From: Macrococcus hajekii
GTDB taxonomy: Bacteria > Bacillota > Bacilli > Staphylococcales > Staphylococcaceae
Assembly (NCBI RefSeq): GCF_004359505.1
Contig: NZ_SCWE01000003.1
Coordinates: 62,001 to 126,000 of the forward strand
Reading direction: 5' to 3'
DNA: 64,000 nucleotides
In this document: piece by piece, positions 37,559-46,416 of the stretch
Position numbering within the stretch: the stretch's first letter is position 1
How the letters are laid out: each line of letters starts with the position of its first letter
Translations under genes and position numbers: made by a program
The notes under the pieces: generated by a model
What the model was told of the DNA's origin: nothing
The model's database searches: none
Seen by the model: only the letters and a program-made list of their open reading frames with translations

Positions 37559-37576
37559 AAAAATTTAAATGTTTTT

Positions 37577-37601
37577 GTTTATGCCCTGTATAGCTGGGTA
37601 A
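37577..37601 (+). promoter_or_regulatory. SigB-type promoter before the GlsB-like gene
   Basis: GTTTAT (37577-37582), a 13-base spacer, and GGGTAA (37596-37601) match the SigB consensus GTTTAA-N12-15-GGGTAT with one mismatch in each box. The gene family downstream is stress-induced in many bacteria. Confidence 0.7.
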
Positions 37602-37663
37602 ATATAAATCATAAGCGATACAGTCTTATTTCTTAAATTTATATTTCGAGGAGGAAACATACT

Positions 37664-37918
37664 ATGGGCTTTATTTTAATGTTAATCATGGGTGGTCTGA
37701 TTGGTTGGATTGCAGGCATGATCATGGGTACTGATATTCCAGGTGGAAAAATCGGTAATATCATCGCAGGTTTACTTGGTGCTTCAATTGGTGGTACTTT
37801 ACTTGGCCACTGGGGTCCTGAAATCTGGGGCGTTTACATCTTACCAGCATTAGTAGGTACTATTCTTTTAATCGCTATCGTATCTATCGTATTAGGTATG
37901 ATGCACAAACGTCGTTAA
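37664..37918 (+). CDS. GlsB/YeaQ/YmgE-family stress membrane protein
   Basis: 84-residue, glycine-rich membrane protein with three hydrophobic segments: MGFILMLIMGGLIGWIAGMIMG, a middle GNIIAGLLGASIGG and a C-terminal VGTILLIAIVSIVLG ending in MHKRR. This is the transglycosylase-associated/GlsB pattern; biochemical function is unknown. GAGGAGG site. SigB-like promoter and its own terminator make it a single-gene stress unit. Confidence 0.9.
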   Translation: MGFILMLIMGGLIGWIAGMIMGTDIPGGKIGNIIAGLLGASIGGTLLGHWGPEIWGVYILPALVGTILLIAIVSIVLGMMHKRR

Positions 37919-37928
37919 GAGTTAAATG

Positions 37929-37955
37929 AGGAGCCGTTTATACGGCTCCTTTTTG
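37929..37955 (+). terminator. Terminator after the GlsB-like gene
   Basis: AGGAGCCGT (37929-37937) pairs with ACGGCTCCT (37942-37950), followed by TTTTTG. Confidence 0.88.
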
Positions 37956-37972
37956 TATTAGGAGGAATAGTG

Positions 37973-38425
37973 ATGTTTAATTATGATCTTGATTTTGACT
38001 CCATTAATTTCCGCGAACAGCCTGAACTTTATGATATCGGGCGTGGCGAGCAAGGTGTATTGCTCGTTCAACCCTATAAAAGCGAAATTCTCCCTCACTG
38101 GCGTTTTAAAACGCCTGAAATTGCACAAGACTCAGCTGAAAAGATATACGATTTATATTTAAATTATAAGAAAGAACATGATTTTGTGGGTATGGATATG
38201 ACTCGTAAATTCATACAGATGGGCTATACACGTGCTATGCGTTATGCCCATCACAAAAGTGGTAAAAAATATGCTGAAAATGGTTCAGTTTATTTAAACA
38301 ATGAATCTCCCGAAAAAAGGGAGTCTGCACTCATCTTCAAAGGCTACTGGGATAAAATTCGTGCCGATGAAGAATACTTAGCGATGAAAAAAGAACATAA
38401 AGAGAAGCACAGTAAAAAACGATGA
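37973..38425 (+). CDS. DUF4385 protein
   Basis: 150 residues. ATG 37973 has AGGAGG eight bases upstream and is preferred to the GTG one codon before. Contains the DUF4385 core: YDIGRGEQGVLLVQPYKSE, LPHWRFKTPEIA, DFVGMDMTRKFIQMGYTRA and RYAHHKSGKKY. The strong run of conserved basic and aromatic residues suggests a nucleic-acid or cofactor contact, but no function is known. Ends in a bidirectional terminator. Confidence 0.88.
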   Translation: MFNYDLDFDSINFREQPELYDIGRGEQGVLLVQPYKSEILPHWRFKTPEIAQDSAEKIYDLYLNYKKEHDFVGMDMTRKFIQMGYTRAMRYAHHKSGKKYAENGSVYLNNESPEKRESALIFKGYWDKIRADEEYLAMKKEHKEKHSKKR

Positions 38426-38443
38426 CCCGAGTCATCGTTTTTT
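38414..38443. terminator. Bidirectional terminator, DUF4385 versus YwiC-like gene
   Basis: AAAAAACGATGAC (38414-38426) and GTCATCGTTTTTT (38431-38443) form a perfect 13-base stem with loop CCGA; genes converge. Confidence 0.92.
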
Positions 38444-39173
38444 ATTTCATCATAAAATAGAAAGCTACAAATAAAGTAATAAAGCATGCATTAGCAATTT
38501 CCACAATACCGATTTTCATCGGCTTATAATTTTTACCGTAGAATGCAACTGCACGGATAAAACTTGGTATCATAGCAAGCCCCAGCAGCAGATGGATCCT
38601 GAACCCTAGAATTACAAGCAGCAGGTGATAACTAAATGACAGCCACTTATATTTAATGTTTTTCTTCTCCCGTATCATCGTCTTGACGTATAATATTGTG
38701 CCGAGAAAATATAGAAAACTAAAGATAAACACTTTTAACATCTGTAAATCCATCTGACCTTTACCAATGAAATAACTGATACATCCTGCTATTGAGAAAA
38801 TAACGACCGCACTAATATCATTCATAACGTGACGCTCATTACGATTTTTTGCAAACATCAGATTGATATAGCCAAATGGCAGCATAATTAAAAAGAAAAC
38901 AATAAGTACAGGCTGATGGTTGACGACAATCAACAGCGCTAATGCAGCCAGACACGCCAGCAATCCGGCCATCTTCACATAACCTATCTGTTTCTTGCGC
39001 TGTTTGACGTATAGCAGTAGATGATCAGTTGCGAAAAATACTAAAAACCAGCCAATGATAAACGGAATATGATACAACGAGAACTGTCCCGCAAATATAC
39101 CAAATAAAAAAGGCATGATAAGCATCGCCCATGCGCCGTGCTGGTTAGGTTTTTTAAATTTCATTTCTTTCAC
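38442..39173 (-). CDS. YwiC-like membrane protein
   Basis: 243 residues with about eight hydrophobic segments. The N terminus KKPNQHGAWAMLIMPFLFG is the YwiC-family signature (HGAWAM). Function unknown; some relatives lie near nitrate-respiration genes, but nothing of that kind is here. AAAGAAATG context with GAGGTG upstream. Confidence 0.85.
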   Translation of the reverse strand: MKEMKFKKPNQHGAWAMLIMPFLFGIFAGQFSLYHIPFIIGWFLVFFATDHLLLYVKQRKKQIGYVKMAGLLACLAALALLIVVNHQPVLIVFFLIMLPFGYINLMFAKNRNERHVMNDISAVVIFSIAGCISYFIGKGQMDLQMLKVFIFSFLYFLGTILYVKTMIREKKNIKYKWLSFSYHLLLVILGFRIHLLLGLAMIPSFIRAVAFYGKNYKPMKIGIVEIANACFITLFVAFYFMMK

Positions 39174-39286
39174 CTCGATTTTATTATACTAAAGATACAT
39201 TTTAAATACTTCTTATATTATTAACAACTTTGTGGCGAATGAGGTAATGAATTGTTATACTGGAGAAAAAAGGGAGATGTTAAGAG

Positions 39287-40075
39287 ATGAACAACCATGA
39301 AATAGATTATAAAATTTACGGTGACGATATTCAGTATGTTGAGATTGAGCTTGATCCTGATGAAACGGTTGTATCTGAAGCAGGCAGTATGATGATGGTT
39401 CACCCAAATATTGAACTTGCTACTATATTTGGAGATGGTTCATCTCAAGGTGGTTTCATGGATAAATTATTCTCAGCTGGTAAACGTACTTTAACAGGTG
39501 AAAGCTTGTTTATGACAACCTTCACCAATCGCGGTCATCAAAAAGAACATGTTTATCTGGCAGCACCCTATCCAGGGAAAATTATCCCGTTAGATTTAAG
39601 CCGCTTAAATGGTGAATTTATTTGTCAGAAGGATGCATTTCTGGCCTCTGCCAAAGGTGTTGCAGTTGATATCGCATTTCAGAAGAAAATCGGTGTCGGA
39701 TTTTTTGGTGGTGAAGGCTTTATCATGCAGCGACTGACTGGAGACGGTATGGCATTCATCCATGCAGGGGGGGCCATTATTGAACGTCATCTGCAACCGG
39801 GTGAAGTGCTGCAGGTAGATACAGGATGTCTTGTCGGTATGACCTCCAGTGTTCATTATGATATTGAGCGTATACCTGGTATTAAAACTAAACTTTTCGG
39901 GGGTGAAGGTCTTTGGTTCGCCAGACTCGAAGGACCAGGTACAGTTTATATACAATCTCTGCCATTCTCAAGACTCGCAAGTCGAGTATTTGCTGCCGCA
40001 CCAGGCGGAGCAAATTCCGGTCGCGGTGAAGGCAGCGCACTAGGCGGTCTCTTTGACATGCTGGGCGGCGAATAG
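39287..40075 (+). CDS. AIM24/TIGR00266-family protein
   Basis: 262 residues with the all-beta AIM24 fold pattern: DYKIYGDDIQYVEIELDPDETVVSEAGSM near the N terminus, then GESLFMTTFTNRG, and glycine-rich turns FFGGEGFIMQRLTGDG and LFGGEGLWFARLEGPG. Ends in a Gly/Ala-rich tail. Probably cytosolic; function unknown. AGGGAG site and own promoter region, divergent from the YwiC-like gene. Confidence 0.88.
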   Translation: MNNHEIDYKIYGDDIQYVEIELDPDETVVSEAGSMMMVHPNIELATIFGDGSSQGGFMDKLFSAGKRTLTGESLFMTTFTNRGHQKEHVYLAAPYPGKIIPLDLSRLNGEFICQKDAFLASAKGVAVDIAFQKKIGVGFFGGEGFIMQRLTGDGMAFIHAGGAIIERHLQPGEVLQVDTGCLVGMTSSVHYDIERIPGIKTKLFGGEGLWFARLEGPGTVYIQSLPFSRLASRVFAAAPGGANSGRGEGSALGGLFDMLGGE

Positions 40076-40080
40076 CACAT

Positions 40081-40136
40081 ATATGATTATGGGACTTTCA
40101 AATAGCCTCTCATCATCGAAAGTCCCATAATCATAT
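40081..40136. repeat. Perfect 19-bp inverted repeat with 18-base loop
   Basis: Bases 40081-40099 (ATATGATTATGGGACTTTC) and 40118-40136 are exact reverse complements. It lies right after the AIM24 gene and before a separate normal terminator. There is no T run after either arm, so it is not a standard intrinsic terminator. Confidence 0.85.
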
Positions 40137-40137
40137 T

Positions 40138-40178
40138 AAAGAAGCCGCTACCCTTATAATAAGAGTAGCGGCTTCTTT
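40138..40178. terminator. Bidirectional terminator, AIM24 gene versus rluF
   Basis: AAAGAAGCCGCTAC (40138-40151) pairs with GTAGCGGCTTCTTT (40165-40178); CTTAT/ATAAG continues the stem past one mismatch. Convergent genes lie on both sides. Confidence 0.88.
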
Positions 40179-40183
40179 ATATT

Positions 40184-40888
40184 CTATCTTTTCGGACTGT
40201 AATCCAGTTGTCTGAACAGCTCCTCTTTTTCAGCTGCTGTCAGGTCTTTCCATTCCCCTAACTTCAGATCATCCACCACAATATTCATCACTCGGATACG
40301 TCTCAACTGACGCACTTCATAGCCCAGCGCTTCACACATCCGTCTGATCTGGCGATTCAGTCCTTGCATCAAGACGATATTGAAGGTGCGATCATTGATA
40401 CGTGTCACTTTAGCAGGCAATGTTTTTGTATCTAGTATCTCAACACCTTCTGACATCTGTTTAATAAAATCGTCTGTTATTTTTCTATCCACAGAGACGA
40501 CATATTCTTTCTCATGCTTATTCTCCACTCTCAGAATTTCATTCACAATATCTCCGTCATTCGTCAGTAGAATCAGACCTTCTGAATCTTTATCCAGTCG
40601 GCCGATGTGAAATATCCGCTCTGAATGATTAACGAAATCGACAATATTACCTTTAATATGTCGTTCTGTAGTTGAAGTAATTCCACGTGGCTTATTCAGT
40701 TTCAGATAAACATAGCCTTTTTCGAGTGTGATGGTCTGATTATCGACTGTGACGTTATCTCCCTCTTCTACTCGGCTTCCTAGTTCAGCCAGTTTCCCGT
40801 TAATCTTAACGCGACCGGCATCTATATATTTATCGGCCCCTCGTCGTGAGGTGATACCTGATTCTGATAAATATTTATTGATTCTCAT
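40184..40888 (-). CDS. rluF: 23S rRNA pseudouridine synthase, RluF type
   Basis: 234 residues: S4 RNA-binding domain (about 1-60, RINKYLSESGITSRRGADKYI), then the RsuA/RluB/RluF catalytic domain with the active aspartate in GRLDKDSEGLILLTNDG. The GLNRQIRRMCEALGYEVRQL motif is the RluF/RluB form, so a 23S rRNA target near U2604 is likely rather than 16S; the exact site is not certain. GGAGG site. It lies 41 bases after the DUF3817 gene with a terminator in between. Confidence 0.85.
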   Translation of the reverse strand: MRINKYLSESGITSRRGADKYIDAGRVKINGKLAELGSRVEEGDNVTVDNQTITLEKGYVYLKLNKPRGITSTTERHIKGNIVDFVNHSERIFHIGRLDKDSEGLILLTNDGDIVNEILRVENKHEKEYVVSVDRKITDDFIKQMSEGVEILDTKTLPAKVTRINDRTFNIVLMQGLNRQIRRMCEALGYEVRQLRRIRVMNIVVDDLKLGEWKDLTAAEKEELFRQLDYSPKR

Positions 40889-40907
40889 ATACTAACCTCC
40901 AAAAAAA

Positions 40908-40927
40908 GAGAGACATATGTCTCTCTC
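40908..40927 (-). terminator. Terminator after the DUF3817 gene
   Basis: AGAGAGACAT and ATGTCTCTCT form a self-complementary stem; on the minus strand a run of seven T residues follows. Confidence 0.85.
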
Positions 40928-40928
40928 A

Positions 40929-41234
40929 TTAGCTTAAATAATAAAGCGAGCGTTTGTAATAATGATCAAACACAAAGGTACCAAATGGCAGGAATGCGAC
41001 TATAATAGAAGCGACCAGCCAAGTCGGTCTCCATTTCATTCTGATGGTCATCCAGATAACCATCAGAATATAAAGCGTAAATAAAGCGCCGTGAATCATG
41101 CCGAAAACTGTGACAACTTCCGGTTTTCCGGCCATATACTTAAGCGGCATTGCAATAAAGAATAGGATTAACAGTGACAGACCTTCCAGATAACCGAAGA
41201 AGCGGAATAAACTATTTAACGTTGCATTCTGCAT
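40929..41234 (-). CDS. DUF3817 membrane protein
   Basis: 101 residues with three hydrophobic segments and the family's FRFFGYLEGLSLL and VFGMIHGALFTLY blocks with conserved Glu, Gly and His. Unknown function. Its ATG overlaps the stop of the MpfA-like gene (TAATG), so the two are translated as a pair. Confidence 0.87.
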   Translation of the reverse strand: MQNATLNSLFRFFGYLEGLSLLILFFIAMPLKYMAGKPEVVTVFGMIHGALFTLYILMVIWMTIRMKWRPTWLVASIIVAFLPFGTFVFDHYYKRSLYYLS

Positions 41235-42568
41235 TAATCCATCACTTCTTCCACGTCTTCTCTTGCAGCATTGAAGTTTCTATGAAGAGCGACTTGCTTA
41301 ATCTGATGGTTCTCTGCATCCAGCACAATCCATTTATCGAAGTAAGTATCTACATAACCATCTTTATCAATATCTGGATTCTGTGCCTGCATCCAGCCAC
41401 CAATGGTATCAATATCATCAGACTCCTCAAAATTGATACCAAATTGTTCTTCAATATCGGCTAATAATACGCGACCATTAATCTGGTAAGTATCATCACC
41501 AGTCTTAATAATATCATTTACTTCGTCGTCATCAAATTCATCACGAATTTCTCCGACAATCTCTTCAAGTATATCTTCCATCGTCAGAATACCCGCTGTA
41601 CCTCCGTACTCATCAATAACAAGTGCGATATGTACACGTTCGCGCTGCATCTTAATCAGCGCATCACTGATACGGGTTACCTCATGGATAAGCGGCAGGT
41701 CGTGAATATGCTCTTTAATACGAACTGGATCACCTGAAGCATATTTAGTGAGAAATTCCTTAACGTTGATAAAGCCGATGATATGATCTTTATCCCCATC
41801 CTCTGTAACGGGGTAACGTGTAAATTGGTGTTCATTGACCACTTCGAGCAGCTCATTGATATCGAATGGCTGAGTTAATGAAATCATCTGTGTACGTGGT
41901 ACCATGATATCTTTAGCCAGTCGTTCATCAAATGAGAAAATATTCTGCATATATGCAAGTTCCGTACGATTGATTTCACCACTTTGATAACTCTGTGTCA
42001 TGATGATTTTGAGTTCGTCCTCACTCATGGCCTGTTCATGCCCTGCCGGCTGTACGCCAACCATTCTTAGAATCAATCTGGCTGTTCCATTCATAGACCA
42101 GATAAGGGGCTTCATCAGTATACCAAAATAGTATAAAGGTCTTGAGAAGATAAGTGTCATACGTTCAGCATATTGAATTGCCAGTGACTTAGGTGCAAGT
42201 TCTCCAAGTACAACATGCAGAAACGTCACAATAAAGAAACTGAGTGCGATAGTAATCGGTTTTGACATTTCAATAGGTACATGCAGCAGATGAAGAATCG
42301 GATGAATAACTGCTTCAAAGGTCGATTCACCAATCCACCCAAGTCCCAGTGCCGTAACCGTAATTCCCAGCTGACAAGCTGACAAGTAGTAATCAAGTTC
42401 GTGCACCATGTGCTGAACAAGTTTTGCCGATTTATTACCTTCAGATACTAGCTGATCAATACGAGATAATCTCACCTTTACTAAACTGAACTCTGAGCCT
42501 ACGAAAAGTGCGGTCATTAAAATTAAAAATGCAAAAATTAAAAGCTTAAGTATGGTCGATATGTCCAA
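41234..42568 (-). CDS. mpfA: CNNM/CorC-type CBS membrane protein (MpfA-like magnesium exporter)
   Basis: 444 residues. An N-terminal DUF21/CNNM membrane domain with four helices (about 1-190), a CBS pair (about 205-335, with VPRTQMISL and [29 protein letters not shown]), and a C-terminal CorC/HlyC domain (about 350-430). This is the layout of S. aureus MpfA, which protects against excess magnesium, probably by export. The synteny (next to DUF3817 and near fruA) also fits. Older 'hemolysin' labels for the family are misleading. Confidence 0.88.
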   Translation of the reverse strand: MDISTILKLLIFAFLILMTALFVGSEFSLVKVRLSRIDQLVSEGNKSAKLVQHMVHELDYYLSACQLGITVTALGLGWIGESTFEAVIHPILHLLHVPIEMSKPITIALSFFIVTFLHVVLGELAPKSLAIQYAERMTLIFSRPLYYFGILMKPLIWSMNGTARLILRMVGVQPAGHEQAMSEDELKIIMTQSYQSGEINRTELAYMQNIFSFDERLAKDIMVPRTQMISLTQPFDINELLEVVNEHQFTRYPVTEDGDKDHIIGFINVKEFLTKYASGDPVRIKEHIHDLPLIHEVTRISDALIKMQRERVHIALVIDEYGGTAGILTMEDILEEIVGEIRDEFDDDEVNDIIKTGDDTYQINGRVLLADIEEQFGINFEESDDIDTIGGWMQAQNPDIDKDGYVDTYFDKWIVLDAENHQIKQVALHRNFNAAREDVEEVMD

Positions 42569-42608
42569 TTAATTCCCTGGAATTAGGGATTCACCTCCGA
42601 AATATTTT

Positions 42609-42651
42609 ATGACTGTCTATGAAAATAACATTTCTTTTCACAGGCAGTCAT
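42609..42651 (-). promoter_or_regulatory. Long hairpin in the leader of the MpfA-like gene
   Basis: ATGACTGTCTATGAAAA (42609-42625) and TTTTCACAGGCAGTCAT (42635-42651) form a 17-pair stem with one mismatch and one G-T pair. On the minus strand it sits between the hydrolase stop and the mpfA ribosome site GGAGGTG. It may end hydrolase transcription or act as a leader structure; no good T run follows on that strand. Confidence 0.5.
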
Positions 42652-42690
42652 TTTTTCACTGATAGATAGTTCTATATTATCACATTTCTC

Positions 42691-43464
42691 TTACGCATGT
42701 TGCATAATAAACTGTCTTGATATCTCATTGAAACTATCTGGCTGGTCAATATTACAGACGTGACCGCAATCTTCAATAATCTCTACTTTAAAGTTGCTAT
42801 TTTCCTCAGCCACTTTTTTTACGGGCGGTATGAATAAATAATCTTCAGAACCCATTATGAATATAGTAGGTATTTTCTCTGTAGATACTTGCAGATGACT
42901 TAAGTAAGGATTGATGAGTTTAGTGAGACTGAACCATTTCACAAACTGTTTCTGACTCATCTTCTTTGCCTCATTGACAAAAGCGAGGCGTGATTCTTCG
43001 TGTGCTTTACGCGGCATAATAATATAAGCAAAAAGCTTATACAACAGCATAAACGGGATGACTCGTTTAATTGTACGCCCTAGCCATAATAATAATTTAG
43101 TACGAATATCAAGAGCGATAATGGCCCCACCCAGAACGAGAGATTGCACCCGTGTCGGATAACGATCTGCAACGGTCTGCGAAACGATAGTACCTAGACT
43201 CATGCCGATTAAATGCATCTTCTCAATCCCGAGATGATCACATACTTCAATCACTTCTTCTGCCAAATGCCCAAACGTATCACCTTTTTTCCACTTATCT
43301 TCCTTTGATTTGCCGTGACCCCGTAAGTCCACAAGCAGTATATTAAAATCACGTTTGAAATAGCGGATTTGTTTGTACCAGATTGTTGAGCTTCCACCTG
43401 CACCATGAATGAACGTGACCCAAGGTGCGATTTCATCCTTTATATAAGTCTTGTAATATAACAT
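42691..43464 (-). CDS. Alpha/beta hydrolase
   Basis: 257 residues from ATG 43464 (MLYYKTYIKDE), which has AAGGATG upstream; an in-frame TTG at 43485 has no site. Classic fold markers: oxyanion motif HGAGGSS, LVDLRGHGKS, nucleophile serine in IGMSLGT, acid in GSEDYLF and histidine in CGHVCN. A cap region (about 125-185) is basic. Substrate unknown. Two near-identical palindromes precede it and may be operators. Confidence 0.87.
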   Translation of the reverse strand: MLYYKTYIKDEIAPWVTFIHGAGGSSTIWYKQIRYFKRDFNILLVDLRGHGKSKEDKWKKGDTFGHLAEEVIEVCDHLGIEKMHLIGMSLGTIVSQTVADRYPTRVQSLVLGGAIIALDIRTKLLLWLGRTIKRVIPFMLLYKLFAYIIMPRKAHEESRLAFVNEAKKMSQKQFVKWFSLTKLINPYLSHLQVSTEKIPTIFIMGSEDYLFIPPVKKVAEENSNFKVEIIEDCGHVCNIDQPDSFNEISRQFIMQHA

Positions 43465-43490
43465 AGGATCATCCTTCTTCATCAATTAAC

Positions 43491-43539
43491 TATAATGTTA
43501 TAAAATTTACCCCTTTTTTACATTATATAACGTTATAAA
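43491..43539 (-). promoter_or_regulatory. Pair of palindromic sites upstream of the hydrolase gene
   Basis: TATAATGTTATAAA (43491-43504) and TATAACGTTATAAA (43526-43539) differ at one base and each contains a 12-base palindrome TATAAYGTTATA. Their centres are 35 bp apart. They lie in the promoter region of the hydrolase and look like a repressor's paired operators. Confidence 0.5.
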
Positions 43540-43541
43540 TC

Positions 43542-43570
43542 AAAAAACACCCGAACATCCGGATGTTTTC
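43542..43570 (-). terminator. fru operon terminator
   Basis: On the minus strand AAAACATCCG pairs with CGGGTGTTTT around GATGTT, followed by further T residues, just past the fruA stop. Confidence 0.82.
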
Positions 43571-43578
43571 TGATTATA

Positions 43579-45498
43579 TTATTCAGCAGCGGCTTCCGTC
43601 ACCGCCTCAGCCTGTAGTTCTTCTTCTGTTAATGCCGGTTTAATGAAACCATAGATAAGTGCTGAGACTAATGTACCGATCACTAATGCAAGAAGGAACA
43701 TCGGCCAGTGTGCTTTATCAAGCCAGATGACGAACATACCACCATGAGGTGCTGGGACACGACATCCAAATGCCATAGCTAATGCACCCGCAGTCGCACT
43801 ACCTGCGATCATAGATGGAATGACACGGATAGGGTCAGCAGCAGCAAATGGAATTGCACCTTCAGTAATAAATGAAGCCCCCATCACTGCATTAGAAACA
43901 GTAGAACCACGTTGTACACGTGTAAATTTACGTCTAAAAATAATCATGGCAAGTGCAATAGCGAGAGGAGGTACCATACCACCGATCATCGCTGCTGTAA
44001 TCGGTGCATAGTTGCCAGCATCAATCGCAGCAATACCGAATGCATAGGCTGCTTTATTGAATGGACCACCCATATCAATGGCCATCATACCACCTAAAAC
44101 GAGACCAAGCAGCACAATATTCGTACCACTCATATCGTTGAGTGTTGTGGTCAGTAAATCATTTAACCATTTTGCTGGCGGATTGACCAAGTAATACATA
44201 ATCAAACCTGTCAGGCCGACACCTAGAACTGGATATAATAAAGTCGGTTTAATACCTTCAAGTGCTTGTGGAAGTCCATTGAACAACGCTTTTAAGCCAC
44301 GTACTAAGTAACCTGCAAGGAAACCGGCTACTAAACCACCGAGGAAGCCTGAACCCCCATGTACTGCCATCAGACCGCCGACCATACCCGGTGCAAGACC
44401 TGGTCTATCCGCGATACTGTAGGCAATGAAACCTGCTAAAATCGGAATCATCAGACCAAATGCACCTTCACCGCCACCGATTGTATTCAGTGCTGCAGCA
44501 AACGCATTGTACTCTTCGCTCTTAGGATCCGCTGAATGAATGCCCCAGAAGAAGCTAAGTGCAATCAGGATCCCCCCAGCGATAACGAATGGCAGCATAT
44601 TGGATACACCGCTCATTAAGTGCTTATAAAATCCTTTTCTTTCACCTGAATCACTTGCTTTTGCTTTAGTCGTTGCAGTGAATTTAGGACGTGTATCATC
44701 CTGAGCCATCTGAATGAGTTCCTCAGGTCGCTTAATTCCGTCAGCAACAGGGACCATGATGACATTTTTACCATCAAATCGTGCTGTATCCACATTGACG
44801 TCAGCAGCAACGATAATCCCTTTAGCGCGTCTGATTTCATCATCCGTCAGTTTATTTTTGACTCCACCTGAACCGTTCGTCTCTACTTTAATCGGCACAC
44901 CCATTTTAGCTGCTTTATTTTTCAGTGCATCTGCTGCCATATAAGTATGTGCGATACCTGTCGGACAAGCTGTAACGGCCAGTATTAAATCTTCTGAAGG
45001 AGTTGTTGTGACTGGAGCCGCTTCCACTTCTTCTACTTCACTTTCATCATGCTGATCAATAATAGAAAGAATCTGTTCTTTTGAATCTGCATTCAGCAGT
45101 TGTGCACGGACGTCTTCATTCATCAGTATGCCTGATAATTTAGCCAGCGCATCTAAGTGAGTCTGTGCGCCTCCAGCAGGTGCTGCAATCATAAAGAAGA
45201 GATGAGCTGGCGCCCCGTCAAGAGATTCATAATCAACACCAGGCTTCGATTTACCAAATGCGATAGCAGGTGTCTGGACAGCATCAGTCTTTGCGTGAGG
45301 AATTGCAATCCCTTCTCCAATACCCGTTGTACTCTGTGCTTCGCGCGCATGAATAGCTTTACGGTATTCATCACGATCATTCAGCTTGCCTGCATTCCAT
45401 AATGTATCCACTAATTCATCAATAACCTGGTCTTTTGTAGCTGCGTTTAAATCCATTGCAATTGTAGACTTCGTCAATAATTCTGTAATTCTCATCAT
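43579..45498 (-). CDS. fruA: Fructose PTS transporter, fused EIIABC
   Basis: 639-residue fructose permease that phosphorylates its sugar to fructose 1-phosphate. Domain order is EIIA (1-150, phosphohistidine H68 in GEGIAIPHAK), EIIB (about 170-270, phosphocysteine C178 in TACPTGIAHTY), EIIC (about 285-630, about nine helices). Ends in an Ala/Glu-rich tail. It follows fruK by 14 bases. Confidence 0.96.
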   Translation of the reverse strand: MMRITELLTKSTIAMDLNAATKDQVIDELVDTLWNAGKLNDRDEYRKAIHAREAQSTTGIGEGIAIPHAKTDAVQTPAIAFGKSKPGVDYESLDGAPAHLFFMIAAPAGGAQTHLDALAKLSGILMNEDVRAQLLNADSKEQILSIIDQHDESEVEEVEAAPVTTTPSEDLILAVTACPTGIAHTYMAADALKNKAAKMGVPIKVETNGSGGVKNKLTDDEIRRAKGIIVAADVNVDTARFDGKNVIMVPVADGIKRPEELIQMAQDDTRPKFTATTKAKASDSGERKGFYKHLMSGVSNMLPFVIAGGILIALSFFWGIHSADPKSEEYNAFAAALNTIGGGEGAFGLMIPILAGFIAYSIADRPGLAPGMVGGLMAVHGGSGFLGGLVAGFLAGYLVRGLKALFNGLPQALEGIKPTLLYPVLGVGLTGLIMYYLVNPPAKWLNDLLTTTLNDMSGTNIVLLGLVLGGMMAIDMGGPFNKAAYAFGIAAIDAGNYAPITAAMIGGMVPPLAIALAMIIFRRKFTRVQRGSTVSNAVMGASFITEGAIPFAAADPIRVIPSMIAGSATAGALAMAFGCRVPAPHGGMFVIWLDKAHWPMFLLALVIGTLVSALIYGFIKPALTEEELQAEAVTEAAAE

Positions 45499-45512
45499 AT
45501 TAACCTCCCTAA

Positions 45513-46415
45513 TTAAATAATCGTCAATTGGACGTTCGGTAATATCTGTTGAATCTGTTCATCTGTCGCCAAATCTTCTGTGAAAGCAGTAGCAGTTCCC
45601 GATGCAACTGCTAATTTAAAGCTATCAGAAAGAGATAATCCCCGTTCACGGCCGGCCAGCATCCCTGCAACAGTTGAATCACCCGACCCCACTGTGTTCA
45701 CGACTCTGCCACTTGGCACTTGCGCTTTATAGACTAAACTCTCACTGACAAATAATGCACCCTCTCCACCTAATGACACCATTACATTCTGAGCGCCTTG
45801 CTGAATCAGCTCTCTCGCTGCTGCTTTGATATCATCATCAGTATGCAGCTGACAATCAAACATCTCCTCAAGCTCTGTTTTATTCGGTTTAATAAAGACC
45901 GGATGATATTTCAGCACTGAAAGCAGCAGGTCTTTTTCTGCATCCACGACGAACTGACACTTGCACAGCCGGGCGATATCTTCATAGATATCTGCCTGCA
46001 TAGAAGAAGGGATACTACCTGCAATCACTAATGTATCTTCCGCTGTCAACTGCTCAATCTGCTTGAATAACTGTGCTGTTTCCGCCTGTGAAATGACAGG
46101 ACCTGGCGCATTGATTTCTGTTTCGTTGCCGCCCTTTAATTTAATATTAATGCGGGTGTCATCCTGTATCGCCACAAAATCTGTCGCAATCTCTGACTCT
46201 TCAAGCTTTTGCTGAATCAATGCGCCTGGGAATCCGCCGATGAAGCCCAGTGCCGTGGATGGTATACCATGTGCCTGCAAGACGCGTGAGACGTTAATCC
46301 CTTTCCCACCGGCAAACTTAAAAGTCTTCTGAGAGCGATTCAGTTCACCGAGCTTGATATCATCTGCAAAGACCACATAGTCTACAGAAGGATTTAATGT
46401 TAATGTGTAAATCAT
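45513..46415 (-). CDS. fruK: 1-phosphofructokinase
   Basis: PfkB-family kinase converting fructose 1-phosphate to fructose 1,6-bisphosphate. 300 residues. Opens MIYTLTLNPSVDYVV, with GGKGINVSRVL and the C-terminal catalytic NTVGSGDSTVAGMLAG (base aspartate in GSGD). One base separates it from fruR; cotranslated. The NPSVDYV and fruA context favour 1-phosphofructokinase over tagatose kinases. Confidence 0.95.
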   Translation of the reverse strand: MIYTLTLNPSVDYVVFADDIKLGELNRSQKTFKFAGGKGINVSRVLQAHGIPSTALGFIGGFPGALIQQKLEESEIATDFVAIQDDTRINIKLKGGNETEINAPGPVISQAETAQLFKQIEQLTAEDTLVIAGSIPSSMQADIYEDIARLCKCQFVVDAEKDLLLSVLKYHPVFIKPNKTELEEMFDCQLHTDDDIKAAARELIQQGAQNVMVSLGGEGALFVSESLVYKAQVPSGRVVNTVGSGDSTVAGMLAGRERGLSLSDSFKLAVASGTATAFTEDLATDEQIQQILPNVQLTII

Positions 46416-46416
46416 T

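Noticed and set aside
41234-42568. 'Hemolysin' label for the CBS-domain membrane protein
   Set aside because: The domain order is CNNM/CorC and matches a magnesium exporter; haemolytic activity is a historical misannotation of the family.
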